Notes under the pieces: model-generated
What the model was told of the DNA's origin: nothing
Database searches by the model: none
Seen by the model: the letters and a program-made list of their open reading frames with translations, nothing else
Shown: one piece after another, positions 41,586 through 50,470 of the stretch
Numbering within the stretch: position 1 is the first letter of the stretch
How the letters are laid out: each line of letters opens with the position of its first letter
Source of the DNA: Mechercharimyces sp. CAU 1602
Lineage (GTDB): Bacteria; Bacillota; Bacilli; Thermoactinomycetales; JANTPT01
DNA: 64,000 bases
Reading direction: 5' to 3'
Assembly: GCF_024753565.1 (NCBI RefSeq)
Contig: NZ_JANTPT010000001.1
Span: 744,001 to 808,000, forward strand
Translations under genes and position numbers: made by a program

Positions 41586-42306
41586 GATTTTGGTCCTCCT
41601 CTATCATTTTTTGCGCTTGGAGTCGCTTACCATGTAGATGAGCAGACTGTGGACCAGCTAGATAAAGGAAGACGGGGACGATCGCAGCAGGTTGTGTTAA
41701 GGGATACTCACAGTCTGGTACCGCGATAGCATGCATCTGAGTATCTAACTCACCTGGATCGACCATGTACATATTTACTCCGGTCTCTTGCAACTCATCC
41801 GCCCATGTTTGTGTCAATCCTTCCACAGCAAACTTACTAATTCCATATGCGCCCCATTCAGCAAATCCGGTTTGACCAGCCTCCGAGGTAATATTGATGA
41901 TACGTCCATGAGCGTGCGTCAACATTCCAGGAAGTACACGCTGTGTGAGGAGAAAGGGACCAATAGTGTTTACGGCGAGCACTTCTTGAAAAGAGGCGAG
42001 TGAGTAGTCCAGCAAGGGGGTAGGTCCTGGGCCGAAGAGTGAGGCATTGTTGATGAGGACATCTATTTGTCCATAAGTAGCCTCGGTTACAGAGACAAAA
42101 CGATCGATTTCAGCAGGTTGAGAGACATCGATGCTCATAGCGATCACTTCCACTCCTCGCTGCGAAAGTTCTTCTTTAACGTTGTTTAATTGCTTCTTTC
42201 CCCGTGCGCAAATGGCAAGTTTAGCTCCTGCTTTTCCAAAGGCGATGGCCAATTCCCTACCTAATCCCCTACTTGCTCCACTAATCATGACAACCTTGTT
42301 TTCCAT
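41578..42306 (-). CDS. SDR-family oxidoreductase
   Basis: A 242-residue classical SDR with SGASRGLGRELA (cofactor), NNAS for the NNAG site, NITSEAGQTGFAEWGAYGISK containing Ser, Tyr and Lys of the active site, and a PGELDTQM loop. An Arg after beta-2 (CARGKKQ) suggests NADP(H). The start has GAAGGAATAC upstream. It is first of a three-gene overlapping operon with the QueA-like and VOC genes, so the three may act on one small molecule or modified base. The substrate is unknown. Confidence 0.82.
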   Translation of the reverse strand: MENKVVMISGASRGLGRELAIAFGKAGAKLAICARGKKQLNNVKEELSQRGVEVIAMSIDVSQPAEIDRFVSVTEATYGQIDVLINNASLFGPGPTPLLDYSLASFQEVLAVNTIGPFLLTQRVLPGMLTHAHGRIINITSEAGQTGFAEWGAYGISKFAVEGLTQTWADELQETGVNMYMVDPGELDTQMHAIAVPDCEYPLTQPAAIVPVFLYLAGPQSAHLHGKRLQAQKMIEEDQNHE

Positions 42307-42450
42307 TTTGTATTCCTTCTTTCATTGTGTGTTGCTTTTATTATAGAAGCGATTAAATACGGTGAAATCGGATAGAGGAAGGGGAATAGTCTCAGGAATT
42401 AGTGGTAGTTCTCTTCTGCAACTTTGGTCGGAGGAAGATAGAGCAAAAGG

Positions 42451-42482
42451 AAAAGACCCAGCACGCTTAAGCTGGATCTTTT
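42451..42482. terminator. terminator after the Ser/Lys-repeat gene
   Basis: A 12-bp stem with one mismatch (42451-42462 with 42471-42482), with T-runs on both strands. Confidence 0.75.
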
Positions 42483-42498
42483 CACGGGTAGATCGATA

Positions 42499-42897
42499 TT
42501 ATTCTCCAAACCCCACGTCTACTAAATCTCTATCTTGAACCTCTTGCAACAATCTTCTAAGGAGGCGTCCTCTGGAAGAAGAGGATTCACGAAGTCCGAG
42601 TCCATTAGAAGAGGAGGATTCCAGTAGCTTTTTAGAGGAAGAGGAGGATTCAAAGACTTTCTTAGAAGAAGAGGAATCAGAGATTTTCTTAGATGAAGAG
42701 GATTCATATACCTTTTTAGATGACGAAGATGACGAAGATTCATGAATATCAGGCAATCTTACTCGCCTAACAGGAATACTAAAACGACGGTTAAGAATAC
42801 CTGCATACAATAAGCTGATACCAATGATGGAACGTCTACCACGGGGATCATCGAGAACGAGAAAGGCATTGCCATCAACAACGACGATGCTAGTCAA
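42499..42897 (-). CDS. Ser/Lys-repeat protein, candidate spore-surface protein
   Basis: A 132-residue protein with a folded N-terminal part (SIVVVDGNAFLVLDDPRGRRSIIG) and, from about residue 55 to 105, repeats of the type ESSSSKK with small variations (VYESSSSKK, ISDSSSSKK, VFESSSSSKK, LLESSSS). The DNA repeats are visible as AAGAGGAGGATTC-like units. Serine/basic repeats in CotB and CotG are phosphorylated by the CotH kinase in Bacillus spore coats, so a coat role is possible. I start at TTG 42897, eight bases after AAGGAG. It is flanked by spore-related and metabolic genes and has its own terminator. Confidence 0.55.
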   Translation of the reverse strand: MTSIVVVDGNAFLVLDDPRGRRSIIGISLLYAGILNRRFSIPVRRVRLPDIHESSSSSSSKKVYESSSSKKISDSSSSKKVFESSSSSKKLLESSSSNGLGLRESSSSRGRLLRRLLQEVQDRDLVDVGFGE

Positions 42898-43004
42898 AGT
42901 AATCACTCCTTAAAATAGTTACATCATAGAATATGAGTCATCCTATTATCTTGCTTGGATATTCATTGAGATTAAGTGCCTATTTATCATGCAAGATGCT
43001 GGGC

Positions 43005-44270
43005 TTAGTGAGATTGAAAGCCGGGTTTACGAATAAGGATACGTTTGTGTCCATGAGGGCTAATGAGGCGATGAGGAGGGTGGACGAATAGGAGGGTTAG
43101 TATAGCAGTTAGGAGTGAGATCGCGCCGCTTCCGAGAAAGAGAATCATAGGTGACCCTGATAAAGCGCTAAAAACAGGTGGTCCTGAGGCAACGCCGAGA
43201 AAGCGGACACTGTTGTATAAAGAGGTAACGATTCCGCGCTCAGCAGAGTGAACAGAAGATGTGATCATGGTATTTAGACAAGGTAGGACAACCCCTCCCC
43301 CAACGCCATTTAAAAGAAGCAAAGCGATAAGAAGATATGTAGATTGTACGAAAGGGACAGCGATCATCACAAATGCAGATAAGGTTAAGCCAGTAACGAT
43401 GAAGCCTTTCATGTGGTGAGCATGCTTTTGAATATGTACGCCGGTCCAATAGGAGGAACCACTAAGGGCAAGCAGGGGAATGGCCAATATAAGTCCCTTT
43501 ACAATTCCTTCGACTCCATATCGTTTCTCTAGCAAATTTGAGAGATAAAAAAGTACTCCGAACAGGATGAACAATGTAATTGCCCCTGCTAAGAAAGCGA
43601 CAGACATCCACTTGCCTTGTCTGACCCACGTCTTCTTTAGGTGAGCACGATATTGCGAGAGAGGAGGGGCAGGCTCTTGCGAACGGGGTTCTTTTACGAT
43701 GAACCACATGGCGAGTAATGCAGGAAAGATGAGGAGCGGAAAAGCAAAGAAGAGAGCATACCAAGAGATAAGCCCTATAAGAGATCCTAAGATGGGACTT
43801 AATACTTTGCCCATGCCATTGGCAGCTTCGATCGCTCCCAGTGCCTTGCTCCGCTGGTTAGCTGCGTAAAGGTCACTAACCAAGGCCATGGCAATCGGGG
43901 CAGTTCCTGCTGCACCAATTCCTTGTACAATTCTTCCGATGAGGAGAAATGGATAGGAGCCACCACCGATTAGAGCAGACCCACCAGCAATGATCCCCCC
44001 TATGGCATAAACAATGAGCCCACTCATAATCACTTTCTTTCGTCCGATTCGATCTGAGAATATACCACAAAAGGGGATGATTAGACCTGCGGCAAGAGAA
44101 AAGAGTGTAATGATGAGGCTAACTTGAAACGAACTTAGATGAAGATTCTCTTCAATTTGTGGTAAAACAGGAATAATCATTGAATTACCAAGCACCATCA
44201 AAAGTGGGATCCAACTTAAAACGATGAGAACGCTAACTTGAGGGGATGCTTGTCTATCTTTCTTCTTCAT
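43005..44270 (-). CDS. MFS transporter, drug-efflux type
   Basis: A 421-residue transporter with 12 hydrophobic helices in two bundles. The GIFSDRIGRKKVIMSG loop between helices 2 and 3 is the major facilitator signature, and GRIVQGIGAAGTAPIAMALVSD matches motif C of drug/H+ antiporters. The middle loop is charged (VKEPRSQEPAPP). ATG 44270 follows GGAGG; the longer open frame upstream has no ribosome site and overlaps the divergent gene's promoter. The substrate cannot be told. It is alone on its strand. Confidence 0.85.
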   Translation of the reverse strand: MKKKDRQASPQVSVLIVLSWIPLLMVLGNSMIIPVLPQIEENLHLSSFQVSLIITLFSLAAGLIIPFCGIFSDRIGRKKVIMSGLIVYAIGGIIAGGSALIGGGSYPFLLIGRIVQGIGAAGTAPIAMALVSDLYAANQRSKALGAIEAANGMGKVLSPILGSLIGLISWYALFFAFPLLIFPALLAMWFIVKEPRSQEPAPPLSQYRAHLKKTWVRQGKWMSVAFLAGAITLFILFGVLFYLSNLLEKRYGVEGIVKGLILAIPLLALSGSSYWTGVHIQKHAHHMKGFIVTGLTLSAFVMIAVPFVQSTYLLIALLLLNGVGGGVVLPCLNTMITSSVHSAERGIVTSLYNSVRFLGVASGPPVFSALSGSPMILFLGSGAISLLTAILTLLFVHPPHRLISPHGHKRILIRKPGFQSH

Positions 44271-44400
44271 TTGACAACCTCCGCATAATTTCGATGGATA
44301 TAGCATGCCCAAGCCAACTCTATATATAAAAGAAAAGGGTATGAGTATGTCTATCCATGGTGAGAATAAAGACGCATACATCGCTCAGGAGGGATTAAGT

Positions 44401-44841
44401 ATGGAATCGTTTGAACATATGCGTCGTGAACTGTCTTACTTACATGGCATGATGGACTCTGCAGATTCGAATCGACTGGAATATAAGGTGCTCACCCGTC
44501 TCATTGGAATATTAGATGATCATATTGATGAAGTTGAGCATATGAAAATGAGGCAAACGGAGTTGGAGGAGTACGTAGAGGCGGTTGATGAAGATTTGAA
44601 TGACGTTGAAGTCCTTCTCTACGATGAGAATGAAGAGGACTTTTTGGAGATGGAGTGTCCAGAGTGCCATCAACCCGTCATTATTGATGAGATGATGTTA
44701 GCGGGTGAGGAATCTGTTCATATCGAGTGTCCGCAATGCGGGGAAGTGTTGCTGGTGACAGATGAAGATGAGGGGGAGTTCCTGAGGGAAAGTGAGTCAG
44801 AAGAGCCTTACCGCAGTGATGAATCGGTACCTCCAGCTTAA
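44401..44841 (+). CDS. CD1247-type N-terminal domain protein with zinc ribbon
   Basis: A 146-residue acidic protein with an N-terminal coiled-coil-like helix pair (MRRELSYLHGMMDSAD, LIGILDDHIDEVEHMK) and a C-terminal CPECHQPVII...CPQCGEVLLV zinc ribbon, then an acidic tail. This layout is the conserved CD1247-domain protein found ahead of spoIIIAA in several spore formers. ATG 44401 has GGAGGG seven bases upstream, better than any of the earlier in-frame ATGs. A terminator separates it from spoIIIAA. Its role is unknown. Confidence 0.72.
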   Translation: MESFEHMRRELSYLHGMMDSADSNRLEYKVLTRLIGILDDHIDEVEHMKMRQTELEEYVEAVDEDLNDVEVLLYDENEEDFLEMECPECHQPVIIDEMMLAGEESVHIECPQCGEVLLVTDEDEGEFLRESESEEPYRSDESVPPA

Positions 44842-44851
44842 AAGAGGAGTA

Positions 44852-44886
44852 AAAAAGTTGGCATCCATGAAAGGTGCCAACTTTTT
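44852..44886 (+). terminator. terminator between the zinc-ribbon gene and spoIIIAA
   Basis: A 12-bp perfect stem (44852-44863 with 44875-44886) that ends in T residues. Confidence 0.85.
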
Positions 44887-44920
44887 ATTTTGCTTCGCAC
44901 GAGGTTTCTCTCACAGCTTG

Positions 44921-44951
44921 GTTATATTGTGAACAAGCTGTTCATATGGAT
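44921..44951 (+). promoter_or_regulatory. probable sigma-E promoter of the spoIIIA operon
   Basis: GTTATATT (44921-44928), a 14-bp spacer and CATATGGAT (44943-44951) approximate the sigma-E -35 (ATATT) and -10 (CATACANT) elements at the expected distance. It lies 27 bases before the spoIIIAA start. The B. subtilis operon is sigma-E controlled. Confidence 0.5.
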
Positions 44952-44977
44952 GAGTTAAACGATGGGACAGGAGGTGT

Positions 44978-45958
44978 ATGTACCTGAAACCTGTGCTTGA
45001 AATTCTACCATTGACAGTTCGTAATATGGTGCAATCACTACCCAATTCCTTTATTCAACAACTAGAGGAGATTCGTATTCGGCAACAGCGTCCTTTGGAG
45101 ATGATTTTTACCCATCGTGCCTGCTTTATTGATGATAAGGGCCGGTTGACTCAACAGGCAAAGGAAGCGTATCTGCCCTCTCAAACAGATTGTCACAAGA
45201 TGCTTAATCTTGTAAGCAACCATTCCTTATATGCGATGGAAGAAGAGTTAAAACGAGGATATGTAACTATTCCTGGGGGTCATCGGATTGGGTTGGCGGG
45301 GAAAGTGGTGATGGAACATGGGGTGGTGCGCCACCTGCGGGATGTGACTGGCTTTAATGTTCGCATTGCACGCCAGGTTAAAGGAGTGGGTCAGTCTCTG
45401 ATCTCCTCAGTCATTCATAAAGAACAGGTGGAAAACTTATTGATTATTTCTCCGCCCCAATGTGGTAAGACAACCTTATTACGTGATTTGGCACGTTTGA
45501 CCAGCAATGGCCACCTGCATCGTCCTGCTTACAAGGTGGGGATTGTCGATGAGCGTTCAGAAATCGCTGGGTGTGTTTATGGTGTGCCTCAACACGATGT
45601 AGGTGTGCGCACGGATGTGTTGGACGGATGTTCTAAGGCAGAAGGCATGATGATGATGATTCGCTCCATGTCCCCTGATGTTTTAGTGGTAGATGAGATT
45701 GGCCGTACTGAGGATGGTGAAGCGATTCATGAAGCTATTTACGCTGGGGTGCGCTGCTTTACCACTGCTCATGGCTTTGATCTAAAAGACGCGTGTCGCC
45801 GACCCGTCCTCTCTTCCCTCATCCGCGAAGGGGTGTTTACCCGCTATGTAGTATTGAGCAGGAGGCAAGGTCCTGGAACAGTGGAAGGGGTATATGATCA
45901 AGAACGACGTCGCTTGATCTTGCCAGGTCAGCCAAACCAAGTAGCTGAAAGCTCATGA
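44978..45958 (+). CDS. spoIIIAA: stage III sporulation protein AA (ATPase)
   Basis: A 326-residue secretion-type ATPase on the mother-cell side of the SpoIIIA-SpoIIQ channel joining mother cell and forespore. The Walker A motif PPQCGKTTLLRD lies near residues 159-170, and Walker B VLVVDEIG and the HG loop (TTAHGFDLKD) follow. It is related to type II/IV secretion ATPases. ATG follows GGAGGTG. The stop overlaps the next start (ATGATGA). It is first gene of an unbroken eight-gene operon. Confidence 0.95.
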   Translation: MYLKPVLEILPLTVRNMVQSLPNSFIQQLEEIRIRQQRPLEMIFTHRACFIDDKGRLTQQAKEAYLPSQTDCHKMLNLVSNHSLYAMEEELKRGYVTIPGGHRIGLAGKVVMEHGVVRHLRDVTGFNVRIARQVKGVGQSLISSVIHKEQVENLLIISPPQCGKTTLLRDLARLTSNGHLHRPAYKVGIVDERSEIAGCVYGVPQHDVGVRTDVLDGCSKAEGMMMMIRSMSPDVLVVDEIGRTEDGEAIHEAIYAGVRCFTTAHGFDLKDACRRPVLSSLIREGVFTRYVVLSRRQGPGTVEGVYDQERRRLILPGQPNQVAESS

Positions 45959-46473
45959 TGAAATTATTTGGTGCTATCTTGATTCTAATATCCACTTCTA
46001 TTTCAGGATGGATGTTTGCAAAACGGTTTGCAGAGCGACCAAAACAGATTCGTCAACTTTGTCAAGCGTTAGCCTTACTGGAAACGGACATCGTATATGG
46101 GTCCCGACCATTGAGCGAGGCATTTGCTCATATTGCACACCGGGAGCCAGCCGCGATCGGCTCTATCTTCCATCGCTGCGCTGTTCATTTACAAGAGTTA
46201 GATGGAGCCTCTACCTTTGAATGTTGGGAAAAAGCATTGAGTGAAGTATGGCCACGCTTAGATTTACAAGCGGCAGAGAAAGAGATCTTACTTGACTTCG
46301 GTAAAACATTGGGGATGTCAGACCGGGACGATCAATTGCAACATCTGCAGCTAACAGTAAGTAATCTACAAGTAGAAGAGAACCACGCACGCGAGGAACA
46401 GGGACAGTATGAGAAGATGTGGAAAAGCGTTGGGGTTCTAGGCGGAGCCCTCCTTATCATCTTGCTGTACTAA
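45955..46473 (+). CDS. spoIIIAB: stage III sporulation protein AB
   Basis: A 172-residue protein with membrane helices at both ends (LFGAILILISTSISGWMFA; VGVLGGALLIILLY) and a helical soluble domain with AERPKQIRQLCQALALLETDIVYGSRPLSEAF, the typical SpoIIIAB pattern similar to GspF-like secretion proteins. It is part of the channel complex in the mother-cell membrane around the forespore. It overlaps spoIIIAA by four bases. Confidence 0.93.
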   Translation: MMKLFGAILILISTSISGWMFAKRFAERPKQIRQLCQALALLETDIVYGSRPLSEAFAHIAHREPAAIGSIFHRCAVHLQELDGASTFECWEKALSEVWPRLDLQAAEKEILLDFGKTLGMSDRDDQLQHLQLTVSNLQVEENHAREEQGQYEKMWKSVGVLGGALLIILLY

Positions 46474-46496
46474 TGTTTTGGGGGTGAGGCCAAGCC

Positions 46497-46703
46497 ATGC
46501 CATATGATATAGACGCTATTTTTCAAATTGCGGGAATCGGAATCATCGTGGCGATGATTCATACAGTGCTAAAGCAGATGGGAAAAGAAGATTATGCACA
46601 CTGGGTCACTCTAATCGGGTTTATTGTTGTACTGTTCATGGTTGCCTCCTATATCGAAGATTTGTTTCAAACCATTAAAAGTGTCTTTTTGTTTCGGTCA
46701 TAA
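46497..46703 (+). CDS. spoIIIAC: stage III sporulation protein AC
   Basis: A 68-residue two-helix membrane protein (IFQIAGIGIIVAMIHTVLKQMGKEDYA, then WVTLIGFIVVLFMVASYIEDLF). The KQMGKEDYA linker is diagnostic for SpoIIIAC. It forms part of the channel basal complex with SpoIIIAD. ATG follows GGGTGAGG. Position in the operon is as in Bacillus. Confidence 0.94.
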   Translation: MPYDIDAIFQIAGIGIIVAMIHTVLKQMGKEDYAHWVTLIGFIVVLFMVASYIEDLFQTIKSVFLFRS

Positions 46704-46718
46704 GAGGAGGCGATCTTC

Positions 46719-47108
46719 TTGGAAATTATCCAGGTTGTAGGGTTGGGATTGATCGCCACCTTTCTCATTTTGATTTTAAAAGAACAAAAGCCGGTGTTTG
46801 CTTTTTTGTTAGCTACGATTACTGGGGTTATGATCTTTATCAGTATAGCGGGGAAAATAACGGAGATTATTCATATTCTGAGTAATCTGGCGACACAAGC
46901 ACGAGTAAATACGATGTTTCTTGAAACCATCCTCAAGATTATCGGCATTGCCTATATCGCCGAATTTGGTGCACAAGTGACACGTGATGCCGGACAAGGC
47001 TCGATTGCATCCAAAATAGAATTGGCAGGAAAGATTCTTATTATGGTGTTGGCGATCCCCATTATTACCACAATTATAGAAACGGTAGTGGAAATACTTC
47101 CCGCTTAG
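46719..47108 (+). CDS. spoIIIAD: stage III sporulation protein AD
   Basis: A 129-residue membrane protein with four helices, starting at TTG behind GAGGAGG. The segments LKEQKPVFAFLLATITGVMI and LKIIGIAYIAEFGAQVTRDAGQGSIASKIELAGKI match the SpoIIIAD family. It sits directly after spoIIIAC and belongs to the same channel complex. Confidence 0.94.
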   Translation: MEIIQVVGLGLIATFLILILKEQKPVFAFLLATITGVMIFISIAGKITEIIHILSNLATQARVNTMFLETILKIIGIAYIAEFGAQVTRDAGQGSIASKIELAGKILIMVLAIPIITTIIETVVEILPA

Positions 47109-47121
47109 AGGATGATGCCGT

Positions 47122-48336
47122 ATGAGCAGCAGAAAAACAATCACCTCTCTTTTTGGGGGATTGATCTTACTATTTATGTTGTGGCCAAGCATCAGCTGGG
47201 CCACAACAGAAGATCCTCCACCACCGGGAGGGCCTTCCATAGCAGATGAAGTGGTTCGTGAGCAGTTTCAACAGTTGCAGACAGAAGAGATAGAGGATTT
47301 TTGGAAGGAAATTCAATCAACGTATGATCGCTATTTGCCTGAGGAGAGTGCGCCAACGTTGTATGATCTGGTCGTTGCGCGTGGTGAGGGCGAATTTTCA
47401 TGGAAAGAAGTGGGGAGGGGCTTTATTCGCTTCTTCTTTCATGAACTTCTCTACAATGGCAAATTAATTGGGACAATCGTGGTACTTACGGTGTTTAGCA
47501 TGATATTGCAAACGTTACAAACAGCTTTTGAACGTAATCAGGTAAGTAATGTAGCTTATGCGATCGCATACATGGTGATTATTATCCTAGCTATTCAAAG
47601 TTTTTCAGTGGCAGTAGACTCTGCGAAGTCTGCCATCAGTCAGATGATTGACTTTATGGTGGCACTGGTTCCGTTAATTCTTACTCTCCTAGCTACAATG
47701 GGTAACGTAGGGACGGTAGCGCTGTTTCATCCGCTCATTGTGTTTATGATTCATGCTGTCGGAACGGTGATTTACACGGTCGTATTTCCGCTATTCTTCT
47801 TCGCTGCTATTCTGCATATTGTGAGCGGCTTATCTCAGAAGTATCAGGTGAACCAACTAGCTGGTTTTATGCAAAAGATTGGGATGAGCTTGCTCGGGGG
47901 CATGCTGACCATCTTTCTAGGGATTATCTCTGTACAGGGAGCAACAGCTGCCGTCGCTGATGGGGTTACGCTACGTACGGCTAAATATGTAACAGGGAAC
48001 TTTGTTCCGGTGGTGGGAAGGGTGTTTTCTGATGCGGCAGATACAGTGTTGGGAGCTTCTTTGTTAGTGAAGAACGCCGTTGGCATTACGGGGGTGTTAT
48101 TGCTCCTCTTCATCTGTGCTTTTCCGGCTATCAAAATCCTTTCGCTCGCTTTCATTTACAACTTCTCAGCTGCATTACTGCAGCCACTGGGTAACAGTCC
48201 GATCATAGGTGTACTCAATGTTATTGGGAAGACGCTCATATATATTTTTGCGGCTTTGGCTACGGTGGGATTGATGTTCTTTTTAGCGATCACCATCATG
48301 ATCACAGCTGGCAATATCACCGTCATGATGCGGTAG
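47122..48336 (+). CDS. spoIIIAE: stage III sporulation protein AE
   Basis: A 404-residue polytopic membrane protein with an N-terminal signal-like helix (SLFGGLILLFMLWPSISWA), a periplasmic-type acidic stretch and about seven further helices. FHELLYNGKLIGTIVVLTVFSMILQ and SAISQMIDFMVALVPLILTLLATMG are characteristic. It is the largest membrane subunit of the feeding-tube channel. ATG follows AGAGGATG. Confidence 0.94.
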   Translation: MSSRKTITSLFGGLILLFMLWPSISWATTEDPPPPGGPSIADEVVREQFQQLQTEEIEDFWKEIQSTYDRYLPEESAPTLYDLVVARGEGEFSWKEVGRGFIRFFFHELLYNGKLIGTIVVLTVFSMILQTLQTAFERNQVSNVAYAIAYMVIIILAIQSFSVAVDSAKSAISQMIDFMVALVPLILTLLATMGNVGTVALFHPLIVFMIHAVGTVIYTVVFPLFFFAAILHIVSGLSQKYQVNQLAGFMQKIGMSLLGGMLTIFLGIISVQGATAAVADGVTLRTAKYVTGNFVPVVGRVFSDAADTVLGASLLVKNAVGITGVLLLLFICAFPAIKILSLAFIYNFSAALLQPLGNSPIIGVLNVIGKTLIYIFAALATVGLMFFLAITIMITAGNITVMMR

Positions 48337-48346
48337 GTGGTAACTT

Positions 48347-49054
48347 ATGGTTGAATGGATTAGCGATTGGCTCAAACCGATCATACTACTCGTCCTGATG
48401 GCTAGCTTCATCGACTTGATTTTACCCAATCAATCCCTAGATCGTTATGTCAAGTTGGTTATGGGCTTGCTCATCATTCTCGCGATTCTTTCTCCTATCT
48501 TTCGTTTTCTCAGCGATGACCTTGATGTTTCGCGTTGGACTTGGAAAAGCGATGCTAGTGTTGAAATGGCGACAGATTCGATGGCATCACTACAAGAGAT
48601 AAATACAAAATCGCAGACAGCTTCCCGCGAGCAGCAGACGTTGTTGCGCACGCAAGTGGATAAAACATTACAACAAGAGATTGCGCGCGATGTGGCGAAA
48701 CGTTTCCCGGTCAAAGTGATGGAAGCGGAGTTAGAGATTGCATGGGGTGAAGAAGGGCAACCAGCGGAATTGGAAAGTGTCACTCTTTACCTGCTTCCGC
48801 TAACAGAGACAACACTGACCGACGAATCGGGTGCGGAAGAGAATAAAATTGAACCGATTCAGCCGGTAGAGGAGATCGCACCGATCGCTCCGATCACGGG
48901 AGAAAAACGATCGGAGACAGCAGCTGAACCGGTACTACAACAAGAATTATCAACGGACCAAAAAGCATTGATCAAGCAAATCGAAAATCACCTTGACCAA
49001 GAGTGGGGAATAAAACCAAAAGGGACGAATGTGGTTTTCGCTAGCAAGTGGTAG
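48347..49054 (+). CDS. spoIIIAF: stage III sporulation protein AF
   Basis: A 235-residue protein with two N-terminal membrane helices (LKPIILLVLMASFIDLILPN; VKLVMGLLIILAILSPIF) and a soluble part that ends in a ring-building-motif-like domain (ALIKQIENHLDQEWGIKPKG). It is longer than some homologues because of an acidic linker around residues 165-205. It faces the space between the membranes. Confidence 0.92.
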   Translation: MVEWISDWLKPIILLVLMASFIDLILPNQSLDRYVKLVMGLLIILAILSPIFRFLSDDLDVSRWTWKSDASVEMATDSMASLQEINTKSQTASREQQTLLRTQVDKTLQQEIARDVAKRFPVKVMEAELEIAWGEEGQPAELESVTLYLLPLTETTLTDESGAEENKIEPIQPVEEIAPIAPITGEKRSETAAEPVLQQELSTDQKALIKQIENHLDQEWGIKPKGTNVVFASKW

Positions 49055-49069
49055 GGAGGAGGGAACAGG

Positions 49070-49696
49070 GTGCTCAAACGGCTGCTGGATCGAGTGGAAG
49101 ATAAATGGGGGACGGGTCGAATTCAAGCGATTCGTTGGATCCTACTTGTTGGTTGTGTGGGGTTAGCTGTTATGATCGTAGCCGACTTCTTTCAAATGGA
49201 GACAGATGGATTGCCACCTCCTGCAGCGGAGGAGCCATCAGAAAAGAATGAATACGCAGCAATGGGCGGTAAGAGAAGTGCTAGCGACGATATGTCTATT
49301 CAAGAATATGAGGAAATGTATGAGGATGAAATGACAAAGTTGTTGGAGGGGATTGTTGGTGTAGAAGAAGTGTCGGTCATGATTAATCTGGATGCTTCGA
49401 TGGAGACAGTGATTGAAAAAGATCGGCGCAAACAAGAACGAATTACGGATGAAACGGATCAGCGTGGCGGTTCACGAAAGATCCATGAGGAGACAGAGGA
49501 TGAAAAGGTGGTGATTTACAAGAATGGGGAAACAGAGGCACCGCTGGTGATAAAGAAGGTGAAACCAAATGTTCGTGGGGTGTTGGTGGTAGCGCGTGGA
49601 GCGGAAAATCTGAAGGTAAAAGCAGCCATTATCGAAGCGATTGAACGATCGCTCGATGTACCGGCTCATCGAATTTCTGTAATGCCAAAAGGCTAG
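49070..49696 (+). CDS. spoIIIAG: stage III sporulation protein AG
   Basis: A 208-residue protein with one N-terminal helix (WILLVGCVGLAVMIVADFF) and a ring-building domain split by the insertion seen in SpoIIIAG (EEVSVMINLDASMETVIEKD; VRGVLVVARGAENLKVKAAI). In B. subtilis SpoIIIAG forms a 30-fold ring in the intermembrane space. The start is GTG behind GGGAGGAGGG. Confidence 0.93.
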   Translation: MLKRLLDRVEDKWGTGRIQAIRWILLVGCVGLAVMIVADFFQMETDGLPPPAAEEPSEKNEYAAMGGKRSASDDMSIQEYEEMYEDEMTKLLEGIVGVEEVSVMINLDASMETVIEKDRRKQERITDETDQRGGSRKIHEETEDEKVVIYKNGETEAPLVIKKVKPNVRGVLVVARGAENLKVKAAIIEAIERSLDVPAHRISVMPKG

Positions 49697-49708
49697 GAGG
49701 GAAAGATT

Positions 49709-50251
49709 ATGTCTATGAATAAGCAAACGGTATGGTTGGTTACGATGCTCACGTTGATGGTGGTACTATCAGCTTATTATATTGTGACAGGACCTGTAGA
49801 ACCTGCGGAACAAGGAAATAAAGAAGCGGCTGAAAAAGTGGATGCGGATGTGAAGACAAAGTCGGGTGTAGGAGAGCCGAGTGAGGAGGCTGTTAAGGAA
49901 GCAGGGGATTATTTTGTGGGCTATCAGATGGAAAGACAGGCGCTTCGCTCTAAACTCTCATCTGAATATATGGAAAAAATAACAGACCCTGCTGCCTCGG
50001 AAGAGCAAATTGATGAAGCGCAAGCGAAGCTAAATGAGTTGATGGAAGTAGATAATACCGAAACAGTGTTAGAAGAATTGATCCGGGAAGAGGGATATCA
50101 AGATGCAGTAGTGATCAATAATGATGCGCATGTAAATGTGATTGTGCAAAGTGATCAACTTAAATCAGCACAAGTTGTAAAACTCGTAACATTGACAAAA
50201 AAACAAATGGGTGTGGCTGCTAATCAGGTTTCTGTAACATACCGCCCTTAG
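49709..50251 (+). CDS. spoIIIAH: stage III sporulation protein AH
   Basis: A 180-residue protein with an N-terminal membrane helix (TVWLVTMLTLMVVLSAYYIV), an acidic linker and the EscJ/YscJ-like domain (YFVGYQMERQALRSKLSSEY...VVKLVTLTKKQMGVAANQVSVTY) that binds forespore SpoIIQ across the septum. ATG follows GGAGGG. It ends the operon, followed by a terminator at 50297. Confidence 0.93.
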   Translation: MSMNKQTVWLVTMLTLMVVLSAYYIVTGPVEPAEQGNKEAAEKVDADVKTKSGVGEPSEEAVKEAGDYFVGYQMERQALRSKLSSEYMEKITDPAASEEQIDEAQAKLNELMEVDNTETVLEELIREEGYQDAVVINNDAHVNVIVQSDQLKSAQVVKLVTLTKKQMGVAANQVSVTYRP

Positions 50252-50296
50252 TCTCTTATTTTTCGTATGAGACTGCTTAAATGAATACCATCAGCG

Positions 50297-50324
50297 AAAC
50301 CCTCTGTTCTAATGAGGGTTTTTT
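50297..50324 (+). terminator. terminator after the spoIIIA operon
   Basis: AAACCCTC/GAGGGTTT stem (50297-50304 with 50314-50321), a 9-base loop and T residues. Confidence 0.85.
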
Positions 50325-50470
50325 CTGTGTGATTCGGTTAAGAATAGAAAGCAAAAGACGTGTGCGGGGTAGTCAATCAGAAGAAAAAAGATTATCATTA
50401 AATTGATTACAAAACTTTATTGATACCCTGAGAAACGTAAAAGCTCTCCCGTTGGAAAGGAGTGATTCTC

